Shown here piece by piece: positions 1 through 8,791 of a DNA stretch of 64,000 nt. The DNA comes from Massilistercora timonensis (lineage in GTDB: Bacteria > Bacillota > Clostridia > Lachnospirales > Lachnospiraceae). Position 1 is the first letter of the stretch. Every line of letters starts with the position of its first letter. The stretch lies in assembly GCF_900312975.1 (NCBI RefSeq), contig NZ_LT990039.1, forward strand, positions 558,001 to 622,000, written 5' to 3'. The notes under the pieces were generated by a model that worked only from the letters and a program-made list of their open reading frames with translations, did no database searches and was not told the origin of the DNA. The translations under genes and the position numbers were made by a program.

Positions 1-1274
1 GCCTGGATCATCTCCAGGTCCCGGGCCAGGCTGGTCATCTTGCAGGAGATATACACGATCCGGTCTACGCCGTAGCTTAGGATCTTGGGCAGGGCCTTGG
101 GATGGATCCCGTCTCGGGGCGGATCCAGCACGATCACGTCCGGTTTCTCCTCCAGTTCGTCCAGCACTTTAAATACATCGCCTGCTATGAATTTACAGTT
201 GGAGATCCCATTTCTCCTGGCATTCTCCCGGGCGGCTTCCACCGCCTCTTCCACGATCTCCACTCCCACTACCTGCTTTGCCACAGGGGCCAGCACCTGG
301 GCGATGGTCCCGGTGCCGCTGAAGAGATCGAACACCGTCAGGCCGTGGAGGTCTCCGATGTACTCCCGCACCGTCTCGTAGAGTACCTCCGCCCCTCTGG
401 TGTTGGGCTGGAAGAAGGAGAAGGGTGTGATCTTGAACTCCAGCCCCAGCAGCTTCTCATAGAAATAATCCTGTCCCCAGAGAATCTTTGTCTCGTCGCT
501 TTTCACCACATCTGACAGGGAATCGTTGAAGATATGGAGGATCCCCACGATCCTTCCCTCCAGCTTCAGATCCAGGAGCGCGCTCACCAGCGGTTCCAGG
601 TCATAGCTTGCCTGGGTGGTGGTCACCAGATTCACCAGGATCTCCCCGGTGGTATCCCCCCGGCGAAGCAGCAGGTGCCGCAGATACCCGGTATGCTGCA
701 TTTTCCGGTAATAGCTGGCGCCCAGCTTCTGGAAATACTCCAGCACGCACATGAGGATCTGGTTCATATCTTCGTGCACCAGCTTACAGTCCGCCGCCGT
801 CAGTACATCGTAGGTGCTTCCCTTCTTGTGGAGCCCCAGGGAAAGAGGACCGTCCTTATACTCATCTCCAAAGGAGAATTCCATCTTGTTGCGGTAGCCG
901 AATTCCTTGGGGCTTGGCTTTACCCCCTGGAACAGGTACTCGCCCTCTACGGCCTCATCCATGATCCGGCGGATCTGGCCTTCCTTCATCTTCCGCTGCT
1001 CCTCGTAGGGCATGGTCTGATACATGCAGCCGCCGCAGGCCGGGAAGATCCCGCACACCGGCTCTCTCGTCTCCAGAGGGGATTGCTCCAGCACTTCCAG
1101 AAGCCGGCCCTCTGCGTTCCCTTTTTTAAACTTATTGACCGCGAACCGGACCTTCTGGCCGGGGATCCCATTTTTCACGATTACATACCGGTCCTCCTCC
1201 GGCACGTACACCATTCCTTTATTGGGGAAATCCACCCGCTGGATAACACCTTCACAGATCTGCCCTTTTTTCAT
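1..1274 (-). CDS. rlmD: 23S rRNA (uracil-5-)-methyltransferase RlmD/RumA type (3' end beyond window)
   Basis: SAM-dependent methyltransferase that puts a 5-methyl group on a uracil of 23S rRNA (U1939 in E. coli numbering for RlmD). The start is ATG at 1274, just after GGAG. An N-terminal TRAM-like segment (residues ~1-62) is followed by a Cys cluster C74-x5-C80-x2-C83 (CGIFPACGGC) matching the [4Fe-4S]-binding motif of the RumA group. At the window edge the frame reads LDPPRDG and then YISCKMTSLARDL, the nucleophile-Cys region. About 424 codons are visible; the family is usually 440-460 residues, so only the extreme C-terminus, with the conserved catalytic Glu, is missing. The gene lies 28 bp downstream of the NYN gene and is probably cotranscribed with it. 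The family is clear; the exact target uracil (RlmD versus RlmCD) is inferred. Confidence 0.9.
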   Translation of the reverse strand, partial: MKKGQICEGVIQRVDFPNKGMVYVPEEDRYVIVKNGIPGQKVRFAVNKFKKGNAEGRLLEVLEQSPLETREPVCGIFPACGGCMYQTMPYEEQRKMKEGQIRRIMDEAVEGEYLFQGVKPSPKEFGYRNKMEFSFGDEYKDGPLSLGLHKKGSTYDVLTAADCKLVHEDMNQILMCVLEYFQKLGASYYRKMQHTGYLRHLLLRRGDTTGEILVNLVTTTQASYDLEPLVSALLDLKLEGRIVGILHIFNDSLSDVVKSDETKILWGQDYFYEKLLGLEFKITPFSFFQPNTRGAEVLYETVREYIGDLHGLTVFDLFSGTGTIAQVLAPVAKQVVGVEIVEEAVEAARENARRNGISNCKFIAGDVFKVLDELEEKPDVIVLDPPRDGIHPKALPKILSYGVDRIVYISCKMTSLARDLEMIQ

Positions 1275-1302
1275 ACGCTCCAATACCTTTCTTTTTCTCA
1301 GG

Positions 1303-2226
1303 CTACTCTTTATAAACTGCGTTTAAGATCGTCCCTGCTTTCTCCACCCGGATATTGGGGAGACTCTTCACATACTGGTTAAACTGGGAGTAGCCGTAAT
1401 CGTTGATCCGGAAATCTTTATATTTCTCATAGACCCGGTTCCCCAGGGTACTAAGCTCAATGCCGCTCTTTCCCGCGTCCTTCACGATCCTGGTCACATA
1501 CCGGTCGATATCCGCTTTGTGCCCTTCGTCTTCCTTCAGGGTGACGGACACGATGCTGCCCCGCTTCACCATCTGGATCCGCCTGAATTCCTCCAGGAAC
1601 TTGGACAGCATATTGTAGCCATAGCTTCGCACGTCAAAATCCGGATACAGGCTGACCAGGCGGCTTCCCACCTCACCAAGGCCGGTGGTCTTATTATTGT
1701 CCTGGTTCTCGATGATCATCTTGATCACCGCGTCCTCGATCTTCTCTTTGCTCAAGGTGTCGTGGGTCTCCTGGTCCCCTCCCGGCTCCTGCTCGCTGAG
1801 CAGGTTCTCCAGGATGGTGAACTTATCGCAGGCCTTGCGGAAAGGCTCCGGCGTCTTGTTCTCCCCCATGCCGATCACCGTCTTGCCGCTCTCTCTTAAC
1901 CGGCTCACCAGCCGGGTGAAATCGCTGTCGCTGGATACGATGCAGAACCCGTCTACCGCGTTGGTGTACAGGATGTCCATGGCGTCGATGATCATGGCCG
2001 AATCCGTGGCGTTCTTCCCCTGGGTGTAACTGAACTGCTGGATGGGCGTGATGGAATTCTTCAGAAGCTCATCCTTCCAGCTGGAGTGCTGGGTGCTGGT
2101 CCAGTCCCCGTAGATCCTTTTGTAAGTGATATTCCCATACCTGGACAATTCTGTCAGTATGGGTTTGATATATTTCGCGGAAACGTTGTCTGCGTCGATC
2201 AGCAGCGCAAAATACTGTCCGTCCAT
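1303..2226 (-). CDS. NYN (PIN-like) domain protein with two OST-HTH/LOTUS domains
   Basis: A 307-residue protein with an N-terminal NYN nuclease-fold domain (residues ~1-140). Acidic residues typical of metal-dependent PIN/NYN RNases are visible in LIDADN (near residue 10), TDSAMIIDAMD (~75) and VSSDSDF (~98). Two winged-helix OST-HTH/LOTUS-like modules follow (about 160-230 and 240-305), each ending in a phrase like RSYGYNMLSKFL or NDYGYSQFNQYV. Known LOTUS domains bind RNA, so a role in RNA processing or decay is likely but inferred. It has a short leader behind the terminator hairpin at 2272-2297 and is followed by rlmD. Confidence 0.85.
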   Translation of the reverse strand: MDGQYFALLIDADNVSAKYIKPILTELSRYGNITYKRIYGDWTSTQHSSWKDELLKNSITPIQQFSYTQGKNATDSAMIIDAMDILYTNAVDGFCIVSSDSDFTRLVSRLRESGKTVIGMGENKTPEPFRKACDKFTILENLLSEQEPGGDQETHDTLSKEKIEDAVIKMIIENQDNNKTTGLGEVGSRLVSLYPDFDVRSYGYNMLSKFLEEFRRIQMVKRGSIVSVTLKEDEGHKADIDRYVTRIVKDAGKSGIELSTLGNRVYEKYKDFRINDYGYSQFNQYVKSLPNIRVEKAGTILNAVYKE

Positions 2227-2271
2227 AGTCCCTTCTTATCTCCTCTCCTGTCCGCCAAAACTTCTCAGATA

Positions 2272-2297
2272 AAAAGCAGGCAAGATGCCTGCTTTTC
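2272..2297 (-). terminator. Rho-independent terminator after the small acidic membrane protein gene
   Basis: On the minus strand the arms AAAGCAGGCA and TGCCTGCTTT enclose a TCT loop and are followed by T residues. The hairpin sits 24 bp beyond the stop at 2321 and in front of the NYN gene. Confidence 0.75.
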
Positions 2298-2320
2298 TCT
2301 CACTGTTTGGTTGGCCCGTC

Positions 2321-2563
2321 CTATACCTGGTCTTCCTCGTTGAAGAAGTCGTCGTCGAAATCATCCTCGAAGTCTTCCTCGAAATCTTCCAGATAATCCG
2401 GGGTAAAGAAGCAGTATACCGCGTACGCGATGGCTGCGATGGCCGCTACCGCTCCTACGATGGCGAGAACCCACAGAACGGTCTTGCACTGTTTGTCCTC
2501 TTCCTTTTTATTTACCAGTTCGCTTAACTTTGTTGCCGCAATAAGATCCTCAACCTTACTCAT
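2321..2563 (-). CDS. small single-span membrane protein with acidic C-terminus
   Basis: An 80-residue protein of unknown function. The N-terminal ~25 residues are charged and cytoplasmic-like (MSKVEDLIAATKLSEL). One hydrophobic helix spans roughly residues 27-52. The C-terminal ~25 residues are almost entirely Asp/Glu/Phe. It resembles small DUF4366-like Lachnospiraceae proteins, but the family is not certain. It has its own promoter (extended -10 at 2612-2620) and its own terminator (2272-2297), so it appears monocistronic. A good ribosome binding site (GAAAGGATGTGGGAGC) precedes the ATG. Confidence 0.75.
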   Translation of the reverse strand: MSKVEDLIAATKLSELVNKKEEDKQCKTVLWVLAIVGAVAAIAAIAYAVYCFFTPDYLEDFEEDFEDDFDDDFFNEEDQV

Positions 2564-2611
2564 GCTCCCACATCCTTTCTCCTGCCTGCCGCAAGCTCAA
2601 TTATTGTTCTT

Positions 2612-2620
2612 ATTATATCA
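2612..2620 (-). promoter_or_regulatory. extended -10 promoter of the small membrane protein gene
   Basis: The minus strand reads TGATATAAT, a consensus -10 with a TGn extension, about 50 bp upstream of the ATG at 2563. The -35 region is poor, as is common for extended -10 promoters. Confidence 0.6.
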
Positions 2621-2668
2621 CTAAAATTTTCAGATTACTACCTATTTATTCGAAAACATGGAAATTCT

Positions 2669-4915
2669 CTAAATCTTCTGCAATCGTGCAAATGCAGCGA
2701 ACATTTTCTTGGTCCCGGGCCCGTCGAAATCTACGGTCACTTCGTAATCCCGGCCTCCTTCCACGATGTTTATCACCGTGCCGTCGCCAAACTTCACATG
2801 GCGCACCCGGTCTCCCACCTGATAGTCCAGGCTTCCGGAGGGGCTGCCGAATTGTTTCCCCTGCTGCAGCCCGGCAAATGCTTTGGTGTGGAAGGCCTGT
2901 CTGGCCTGCTGGTACGCGCTGTGGGATTTGGCCATCTTCCTGGATCCTTCCTCCTGGTCCTCCTTGTGGAACACGGCGCCTGTGGACAGAAGCTCCAGAG
3001 GGATCTCCTTCAGGAACCGGGACATTTTGTTATACTGGGTCTCGCCCCGGACCATCCTTCTCCTGGCGCAGGTCAGGGTCAGCTTCTCCTGGGCCCGGGT
3101 GATCCCCACGTAGCACAGCCGCCGTTCTTCTTCCACCTCTTCCGGGTCGTCGGCGGTGATGGTGAGATAGCTGGGGAAGAGCCCGTCCTCCATCCCCACC
3201 AGATATACATGGGGGAATTCCAGCCCCTTGGCGCTGTGCAGGGTCATCAGTACCACATAGTCGCTGTTTTCGTCCAGGTCGTCGATGTCCGCCACCAGAG
3301 CCACTTCCTCCAGGAACCCGCTTAAAGTGGCCGGCTCGTCCTGCTCCTGGCAAGCCTCCTCATAGGCCGCGATCTTGTTGCGAAGCTCGTCGATATTTTC
3401 CAGCCGGGCCTCCGCCTCTTCCGCATCCTCTGCCTGCAGGCTCTCTATGTACCCGGTCTCCTCCAGGATCTCCTGCAGAAGGTCCGAGATGGTCATCTCC
3501 TGGGCGTCCCGTTTAAAATGCTCCATCAGCGCCGCGAAGGACTCAAGCTTGGAGAGTCCCCTGCCGATGTCCGGGATCAGGTCCGCTCCCAGAAGGGCCT
3601 CATAGAATCCCATCTCCCGGCGGGCGGCATACTCCTGCACCCGGTTGATGGAGGTCAGGCCGATCCCCCTTCTTGGCACGTTGATGATCCGGCGCACCGC
3701 CAGGTCATCCTGGGCGTTGTCCACCGTTTTCAGATAGGCCAGCAGGTCCTTGATCTCCCGGCGGGCGTAGAAATTAATGCCTCCTACGATCTTATAGGGG
3801 ATGCCGGCCGTCACAAACTTCTCTTCAAACATCCGGGACTGGGCGTTGGTGCGGTACAGGATGGCATGGTCGCTGTAGTTACCCTCCCCTGTCTTCACCT
3901 GACGGCGGATATCATCCACCACGTACTCCGCCTCATCGTAGGCAGTGTCAAACTGGCGGAACTCAATGGCCTCTCCTTTGCCGTTCTCCGTCCACAGGGA
4001 CTTGTCCTTCCGCCCTTTATTATGGCGGATCACACCGTTTGCCGCCTCAAGGATGGTCTCTGTGGAGCGATAATTCTGCTCCAGCTTGATCACCCTGGCA
4101 TCTGGAAATACTTTCTCAAAGTTCAGGATATTCTGGATGTTGGCTCCCCGGAACTTGTAGATGGACTGGTCGTCGTCCCCCACCACGCACAGGTTCCGAT
4201 ACTTGCCTGCCAGCAGCCGCACCAGCTCAAACTGCACCGTGTTGGTGTCCTGGTACTCATCCACCATGATATAGCGGAACCGCTCCTGGTAGTAGTCCAG
4301 CACCTCCTTCTGGGTCTGGAACAGCTGCACCGTCTTCAGCAGCAGATCGTCAAAATCCAGGGCGTTGTTGGCCCGCAGCTGCCGCTCGTACTCGCCGTAG
4401 ACCTCCGCCACCTTCTTCCGGCCAAAATCTCCTCCTGCCTCAAGCATCAGCTCCTCCGGCGTCATCAGTTCATTTTTGGCCCTGGAGATGGCGGACAGTA
4501 AGCTCCGCTCCCGGTAGATCTTGGTGTCCACCTCCAGAAGCTTGCACACGTCCTTCATCAGCGTCTTCTGATCGTCGGTATCATAGATGGTAAAATTGGT
4601 GGCATAGCCAAGAGCCTCAATATGCCGCCGCAGGATCCGCACGCACATGGAGTGGAAGGTGCTCACCCAGATGCTCTCCGAGCCAAAGCCCACCAGGTTG
4701 TCCACCCGCTCCCGCATCTCCCCGGCCGCCTTGTTGGTGAAGGTGATGGCCAGGATATTCCAGGGATTGACCCCTTTCTCCTTGATCAGGTACGCGATCC
4801 TGTGGGTCAGCACCCGGGTCTTCCCGGAGCCTGCCCCCGCAAGAATCAGAAGCGGTCCTTCTGTGTGAAGCACCGCCTCTTTCTGTCTGTCATTCAATGT
4901 ATCGTAAATGCTCAA
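2669..4915 (-). CDS. pcrA: ATP-dependent DNA helicase PcrA/UvrD
   Basis: Superfamily 1A 3'-5' helicase acting in replication restart and nucleotide excision repair. The 748-residue length is normal for PcrA. Motifs in order: Walker A AGAGSGKTRVLTHRIAYL (~26-43), VDEYQDTN (motif II), GDDDQSIYKFRGA (III), QNYRSTE (IV), TLHSAKGLEFPHVYLVG (V) and ERRLCYVGITRAQEKL (VI). The C-terminal Tudor-like domain that contacts RNA polymerase is present (VGDRVRHVKFGDGTV, ~690-715). It starts 2 bp after the DUF3783 stop, so the two are cotranscribed. It may be the main UvrD-type partner of the uvrBA genes in this window. Confidence 0.97.
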   Translation of the reverse strand: MSIYDTLNDRQKEAVLHTEGPLLILAGAGSGKTRVLTHRIAYLIKEKGVNPWNILAITFTNKAAGEMRERVDNLVGFGSESIWVSTFHSMCVRILRRHIEALGYATNFTIYDTDDQKTLMKDVCKLLEVDTKIYRERSLLSAISRAKNELMTPEELMLEAGGDFGRKKVAEVYGEYERQLRANNALDFDDLLLKTVQLFQTQKEVLDYYQERFRYIMVDEYQDTNTVQFELVRLLAGKYRNLCVVGDDDQSIYKFRGANIQNILNFEKVFPDARVIKLEQNYRSTETILEAANGVIRHNKGRKDKSLWTENGKGEAIEFRQFDTAYDEAEYVVDDIRRQVKTGEGNYSDHAILYRTNAQSRMFEEKFVTAGIPYKIVGGINFYARREIKDLLAYLKTVDNAQDDLAVRRIINVPRRGIGLTSINRVQEYAARREMGFYEALLGADLIPDIGRGLSKLESFAALMEHFKRDAQEMTISDLLQEILEETGYIESLQAEDAEEAEARLENIDELRNKIAAYEEACQEQDEPATLSGFLEEVALVADIDDLDENSDYVVLMTLHSAKGLEFPHVYLVGMEDGLFPSYLTITADDPEEVEEERRLCYVGITRAQEKLTLTCARRRMVRGETQYNKMSRFLKEIPLELLSTGAVFHKEDQEEGSRKMAKSHSAYQQARQAFHTKAFAGLQQGKQFGSPSGSLDYQVGDRVRHVKFGDGTVINIVEGGRDYEVTVDFDGPGTKKMFAAFARLQKI

Positions 4916-4917
4916 AT

Positions 4918-5310
4918 CTAACCGTTCCTTTCCTCTTCTCGTCTGGTCATGATCTCGTGTTCTTTCTGGATCTCATCGTGGAGCGCAAGGGACGTCCATT
5001 TCCGGTTGGCCTCCGTCACCACTGCCTTCAGCCCCACCTGTACCTTTTCCTTGCGCATCAGGAAAATGGCCTTGTCCAGCATGTCCTCCGTCTCTGCCTG
5101 GATCACCAGCATCTCCTCCGGGAAGCCTTCTCCTTCATAGATCTCCGGCTCTTTCTTCGGCTTCTCAAGCCCGGTCAGAGCTCCCACCGGCCAGAGATAT
5201 TCCGCCCGGTCCACTGCCCGGACCTGGAATCCCAGGAAGCCAAAGATCATCCCCAGTTTGCGCCCTTTTGGCGTTCCCTTCAGGTTATAGCAAAGTACTA
5301 CTGATTTCAT
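4918..5310 (-). CDS. DUF3783 domain protein
   Basis: A 130-residue cytoplasmic protein of unknown function that matches the DUF3783 family, common in clostridia. It opens with MKSVVLCYNLKGTPKG, has a central VGALTG segment and a conserved C-terminal half ending in a charged helix. No catalytic motif is recognisable. It lies between the nucleotidyltransferase (18 bp upstream) and pcrA (2 bp downstream), which suggests one transcript but does not identify a function. Confidence 0.8.
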   Translation of the reverse strand: MKSVVLCYNLKGTPKGRKLGMIFGFLGFQVRAVDRAEYLWPVGALTGLEKPKKEPEIYEGEGFPEEMLVIQAETEDMLDKAIFLMRKEKVQVGLKAVVTEANRKWTSLALHDEIQKEHEIMTRREEERNG

Positions 5311-5328
5311 TGTCTCTCCTTCTTCCTT

Positions 5329-6213
5329 CTACCGAAGCTCTCGTAGCGCTTTCTCCACCCAGGCCTTGTCCTCCTGGTAGGTGACGCCGAACCACTGGTC
5401 GTGAGACCAGAGCACCTTTACCCGGATCTGCCCGGCCCGCAGCAGTTCATCGATGATGTTGGGCAGGAGATATTCTCCCTTCCCATCTTCTTCCACCTCT
5501 TCCAGGAAACGGGCGAATCCCGTCTCCAGAATGGGGAAGATCTCCGGCGTCAGCCCCCACATATTCATGGATACCGGCCGGCTTACATCGATGGGTTTTC
5601 CACCTTCTTCCGTCTCCACCGCCGCGCCCTCCGGGGTCTTCACAATGTGATGGGTCTCTGTGATATCCGCAAGGAATCCCTCCTGGTCCACGTCGCACAC
5701 GCCGCGGGTAACGCCGCCATTTACACTTAGGGTATTTCCCAGGACAAACCCTACCATGCAGAAGTCCAGCTTTCCTTCCGCCGGTTCCCGGGGCGCTGTC
5801 AGATAGGCATAGGCCTCCCGGTATGCTTCTTTTCCATAGTAATCATCGGAATTGATCACCAGGAAGGGCTCATGGACCGCATCCCTGCAACAGAGAATGG
5901 CCTGACCGGTTCCCCAGGGCTTCGCCCGCCGGTCCGCCTTCTCCCGGTATGCCTCCGGCACATCCTGGATCTCCTGATATACATAAACCGTTTCCACCTG
6001 TTGTTCGATCCGATATCCGATCCGTTCCTTGAATGCTTCTTCCAGGTCCTTGCGGATCACGAACACAACCTTGTCAAATCCGGCCTCCAGCGCGTCCTCA
6101 ACCGCGTAATCCACGATCACTTCCCCGTTGGGTCCAACCTGCGCCAGCTGCTTGATCCCGCCATAACGGCTGCCGATCCCGGCTGCCATCACTACTAACG
6201 TTGCTTTTCCCAT
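5329..6213 (-). CDS. sugar-phosphate nucleotidyltransferase family protein
   Basis: A 294-residue GT-A-fold NTP transferase. The N-terminal signature MAAGIGSRYGGIKQLAQVG (residues ~9-27) is a variant of the GxGSRxxxxxK pyrophosphorylase loop, and a metal-binding INSDDYYG follows near residue 120. The substrate (probably a hexose or amino-sugar 1-phosphate) cannot be read from sequence. It lies between the LCP protein and DUF3783, 23 bp after the LCP stop, so a role in making an activated sugar for cell-wall polymer attached by the LCP protein is plausible. That link rests on context only. Confidence 0.85.
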   Translation of the reverse strand: MGKATLVVMAAGIGSRYGGIKQLAQVGPNGEVIVDYAVEDALEAGFDKVVFVIRKDLEEAFKERIGYRIEQQVETVYVYQEIQDVPEAYREKADRRAKPWGTGQAILCCRDAVHEPFLVINSDDYYGKEAYREAYAYLTAPREPAEGKLDFCMVGFVLGNTLSVNGGVTRGVCDVDQEGFLADITETHHIVKTPEGAAVETEEGGKPIDVSRPVSMNMWGLTPEIFPILETGFARFLEEVEEDGKGEYLLPNIIDELLRAGQIRVKVLWSHDQWFGVTYQEDKAWVEKALRELR

Positions 6214-6236
6214 CTTGGTTCTCCTTTTCTTTTCCC

Positions 6237-7490
6237 CTACTCTTCCATGGTTTCCCGTATCATTTCCTTGATCTCATTTACAGAGCCCCAGTCCGGCACG
6301 GTTACGTACAGGGGACTGCTGCTGTAGGAGTAGCAGTACTGTTTCGTGCTGTCGTCCCCGGTGGCCGCCACCGACTGGATCTCCCATCCTTCCATATCGT
6401 CCAGCTGCATCCGGATCAGAGATTTGATCTGGGCTTCTGACATGTTGGTCTCCGCATTTCCGGTCACACTGTCGATCATTCCATTTGCCCGGAACAGAAT
6501 CATGGGGGATATAGCCTTCTTGATCAGTCCGGTAAGAAGGGCCTGCTGGTTTTTCCCTCTCTGATTGTCTCCGGTGGTAAGGGCTTTCCGCTCCCGCACG
6601 AAGGCCAGCGCCTCTTTGCCGTTAAAATGATTCTTTCCTTCCTGTACCTCCACGATCGCTCCGGACGCCTTCCCGGTGGTAAACGCAAGTTCCGATTCCA
6701 CATCTACGCCGCCCATCACGTCCACAATCTCCTCCACAGAGGTAAAGTTTACCCGCACATAGAAGGGAATCTCCGTCTCGTAGAGATTTTCCAGCGTGGC
6801 GATCGAAGTATCAATCCCGTAGATCCCCGCATGGGTCAGCTTGTCATTCTGCCCCTCTGACACGCCGGGGATCTGGATATAGTAATCCCTTGGCGTGGTG
6901 GTCAACAGGATCTTATGGGTGCGCGGATTGATAGTGGCGATCAGGTTGACATCGCTGCGGCTCTCCTGGGTGATCTCTCCATATACGTCAATCCCGCTGA
7001 TATAGACGTTAAAAGGCTCCTCTGTCACTGGGAGCATATGTTCCGCTTCATAGGCTCCGCTCTCTTCCCCTGTGGCGATCTCATCCAGCGCCGCGTTCAC
7101 CTTCAATGAGTACAGCCCCAGCACCACCAGAAGAGCGCTGACCAGAACAGAGAGGACTCTCCCTCCGCCCTTTCTGCCCTGGCGCTTCATCTTCCGCTTC
7201 TGAAGGATCCTGACAAAAAGCAGCAAAAATAATAAAATCACTGCCAATCCGGCCATGTACTTCCACGGAAGAACGCCAAGGAGCAGCATGGCGCCCATAA
7301 GAAAGACAGAAGAAACCAGCTGGATCAGCCACAGGACACGATTAAACCCTCCTGTCTTCACCGGCTGCTTATCGCTCCGTTTCCTCTTGCTCCGGGCATC
7401 CTCGTCCCGGCGTCTTCTGTTCCTTCTGGGAGATTTCCCACCCTCGATCTGATGGGATTTGATGTATTTTAACTGATCACGGTATTCCAT
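6237..7490 (-). CDS. LCP (LytR-CpsA-Psr) family cell-wall polymer ligase
   Basis: LCP proteins transfer undecaprenyl-linked glycopolymers to peptidoglycan on the outer face of the membrane. The 417-residue product has a very basic cytoplasmic tail (clusters of Arg/Lys, residues ~15-45), two or three membrane helices (~52-120) and an extracytoplasmic LCP domain. Landmarks are NLIATINPRTHKILLTTTPR, RVNFTSVEEIVDVMGGVDV and the Arg-rich FVRERKALTTGDNQRGKNQQ segment that binds pyrophosphate in this family. The start at 7490 was chosen because AAAGGA lies 7 bp upstream. A longer frame to 7577 would translate the REP-like hairpin and is rejected. Confidence 0.93.
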   Translation of the reverse strand: MEYRDQLKYIKSHQIEGGKSPRRNRRRRDEDARSKRKRSDKQPVKTGGFNRVLWLIQLVSSVFLMGAMLLLGVLPWKYMAGLAVILLFLLLFVRILQKRKMKRQGRKGGGRVLSVLVSALLVVLGLYSLKVNAALDEIATGEESGAYEAEHMLPVTEEPFNVYISGIDVYGEITQESRSDVNLIATINPRTHKILLTTTPRDYYIQIPGVSEGQNDKLTHAGIYGIDTSIATLENLYETEIPFYVRVNFTSVEEIVDVMGGVDVESELAFTTGKASGAIVEVQEGKNHFNGKEALAFVRERKALTTGDNQRGKNQQALLTGLIKKAISPMILFRANGMIDSVTGNAETNMSEAQIKSLIRMQLDDMEGWEIQSVAATGDDSTKQYCYSYSSSPLYVTVPDWGSVNEIKEMIRETMEE

Positions 7491-7550
7491 GTCGTTATCC
7501 TTTCTCTTCTTAGTGAGAGTATAACCCATTTTGTCGAAACTCTGCAAGTG

Positions 7551-7610
7551 GGGACGTGGTATTTTTAAAAATACCACGTCCCAGATTAAAAATACCCTGT
7601 CCCTTTTTGA
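7551..7610 (-). repeat. REP-like hairpin element, copy 1
   Basis: Perfect 32-bp hairpin at 7551-7582 (arms GGGACGTGGTATTTTT and AAAAATACCACGTCCC), then a short spacer and the tail CCCTGTCCCTTTTTGA at 7595-7610. It lies between nfo and the LCP gene. Read on the minus strand, the tail forms the last codons of nfo (QKGTGYF and stop). The same architecture recurs at 8446-8505, 48212-48278 and 61137-61196. Confidence 0.9.
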
Positions 7611-8422
7611 CGGATCCGCGCAATTTCGGCCTTGTGCCCCGCGTCATCCAGAGGTGTTTCCAGATAAAACGGCAGATGCCGCAATCTGGGATGTGTGATC
7701 ACCTGCATCAGCGCCTCCATGCCGATTTCTCCCTCGCTGGTGACCGCATGGCGGTCTTTATGCGACCCAAAGGGCATCATGCTGTCATTGAGATGGACTG
7801 CTCTTAGAAGATCTAATCCCAGGACCTCATCGAACTCCTGCAGCACTCCATCCAGGTCATGGACGATATCGTATCCTGCCGCAAATACATGGCAGGTGTC
7901 CAGACAGATCCCGATCCGCTCAGGATGTTTCGCCCCGTTTCGTATCTCCCGCAGCTGCTCAAAGCGATCTCCGATCTCGGTGCCTTTTCCTGACATGGTC
8001 TCCAGCAGCACCGTGATCTTCTCCTGCCCTGTAATCGCCTGGTCAAGGCCCCGGATAATATTTGCGATGCCCTGCTCCACGCCAATCCCGGTATGGCTTC
8101 CCGGATGGAATACCAGGTTCTCGATCCCAAGCCTGTCCATCCGCGCCACATCCTCCCGGAGTACCATGCAGGCGAATTCATAAACCTTCTCTTTGTCGCT
8201 TGCCAGATTCATGGTGTAAGGCGCATGGGCAAGAAGCGGGCCAAGACTGTTTTCTTGCCGGATCTTCTGAAAATGTTCCACCTCTTCGCCGCCGTATTCC
8301 CGATAGCCGGAACCTCTGGGATTCCGGCTGAAAAACTGCATGATATCTGCCTGCATATTCACTGTATTTTCCGCTGCCGCCGCGATTCCCTTCGCGATAG
8401 ACATATGCGTTCCGATGATCAT
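7586..8422 (-). CDS. nfo: deoxyribonuclease IV (AP endonuclease, Nfo type)
   Basis: Zinc-dependent endonuclease IV that incises DNA at abasic sites in base excision repair. The 278-residue length matches the family. Landmarks: [10 protein letters not shown] at the N-terminus, [23 protein letters not shown] (zinc ligand His), [43 protein letters not shown] (ligand-rich loop) and FYLETPLDD. The start at 8422 is preceded by AAGGAGAGAAAAT; an upstream in-frame codon at 8440 is less likely. The last seven residues (QKGTGYF) and the stop codon come from the tail of the REP-like element, so the natural C-terminus has been extended or replaced by repeat DNA. Confidence 0.95.
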   Translation of the reverse strand: MIIGTHMSIAKGIAAAAENTVNMQADIMQFFSRNPRGSGYREYGGEEVEHFQKIRQENSLGPLLAHAPYTMNLASDKEKVYEFACMVLREDVARMDRLGIENLVFHPGSHTGIGVEQGIANIIRGLDQAITGQEKITVLLETMSGKGTEIGDRFEQLREIRNGAKHPERIGICLDTCHVFAAGYDIVHDLDGVLQEFDEVLGLDLLRAVHLNDSMMPFGSHKDRHAVTSEGEIGMEALMQVITHPRLRHLPFYLETPLDDAGHKAEIARIRQKGTGYF

Positions 8423-8445
8423 ATTTTCTCTCCTTCTCACAAGTA

Positions 8446-8505
8446 GGGACGTGGTATTTTCAAAAATACCACGTCCCAGATTGAAAAAACCCTGTCCCTT
8501 TTTGA
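8446..8505 (-). repeat. REP-like hairpin element, copy 2
   Basis: A 32-bp hairpin (8446-8477) differs from copy 1 only at the centre, followed by the tail CCCTGTCCCTTTTTGA at 8490-8505. It lies in the gap between ptsH and nfo, starting 7 bp past the ptsH stop, in the same orientation as copy 1. Confidence 0.9.
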
Positions 8506-8511
8506 AAAAAC

Positions 8512-8778
8512 TTATTCGCCAAGGCCGCTCTCAACGGCCTCGACCATGGCTTTCATAGCCTCTTCTTCGTCCTCGCCGTCACAGATCAGCACGATCTCGT
8601 CCCCGGACTTGATACATGCGCCCAGAACACTGAGCACGCTTTTGGCGTTGGCGTTCAGCATATTGTCATACTCGAACATAACCTTACATTTATAATTGCT
8701 GGCCGTGTTGCAGAAGATTCCGGCCGGCCGCAGATGTAATCCTGTTGGATTATGGATCTTGATCTTTTGTCTTAACAT
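8512..8778 (-). CDS. ptsH: HPr family phosphocarrier protein
   Basis: An 88-residue cytosolic phosphocarrier of the sugar phosphotransferase system. The active-site His15 sits in [10 protein letters not shown] (Leu replaces the more usual Ala at 16). The regulatory serine region is [11 protein letters not shown], with Ser47 at the position phosphorylated by HPr kinase in Firmicutes. Both sites are present, so this is HPr rather than a Crh-type paralogue lacking His15. It follows cdaR by 13 bp, an unusual place for ptsH, which is normally beside ptsI. A second HPr elsewhere in the genome cannot be excluded. Confidence 0.93.
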   Translation of the reverse strand: MLRQKIKIHNPTGLHLRPAGIFCNTASNYKCKVMFEYDNMLNANAKSVLSVLGACIKSGDEIVLICDGEDEEEAMKAMVEAVESGLGE

Positions 8779-8791
8779 AACCCCATCCGTC

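Noticed and set aside
7491-7577. In-frame N-terminal extension of the LCP gene beginning MVFLKIPRP
   Set aside because: It translates the REP-like hairpin and lacks a ribosome binding site; the ATG at 7490 has a good one.
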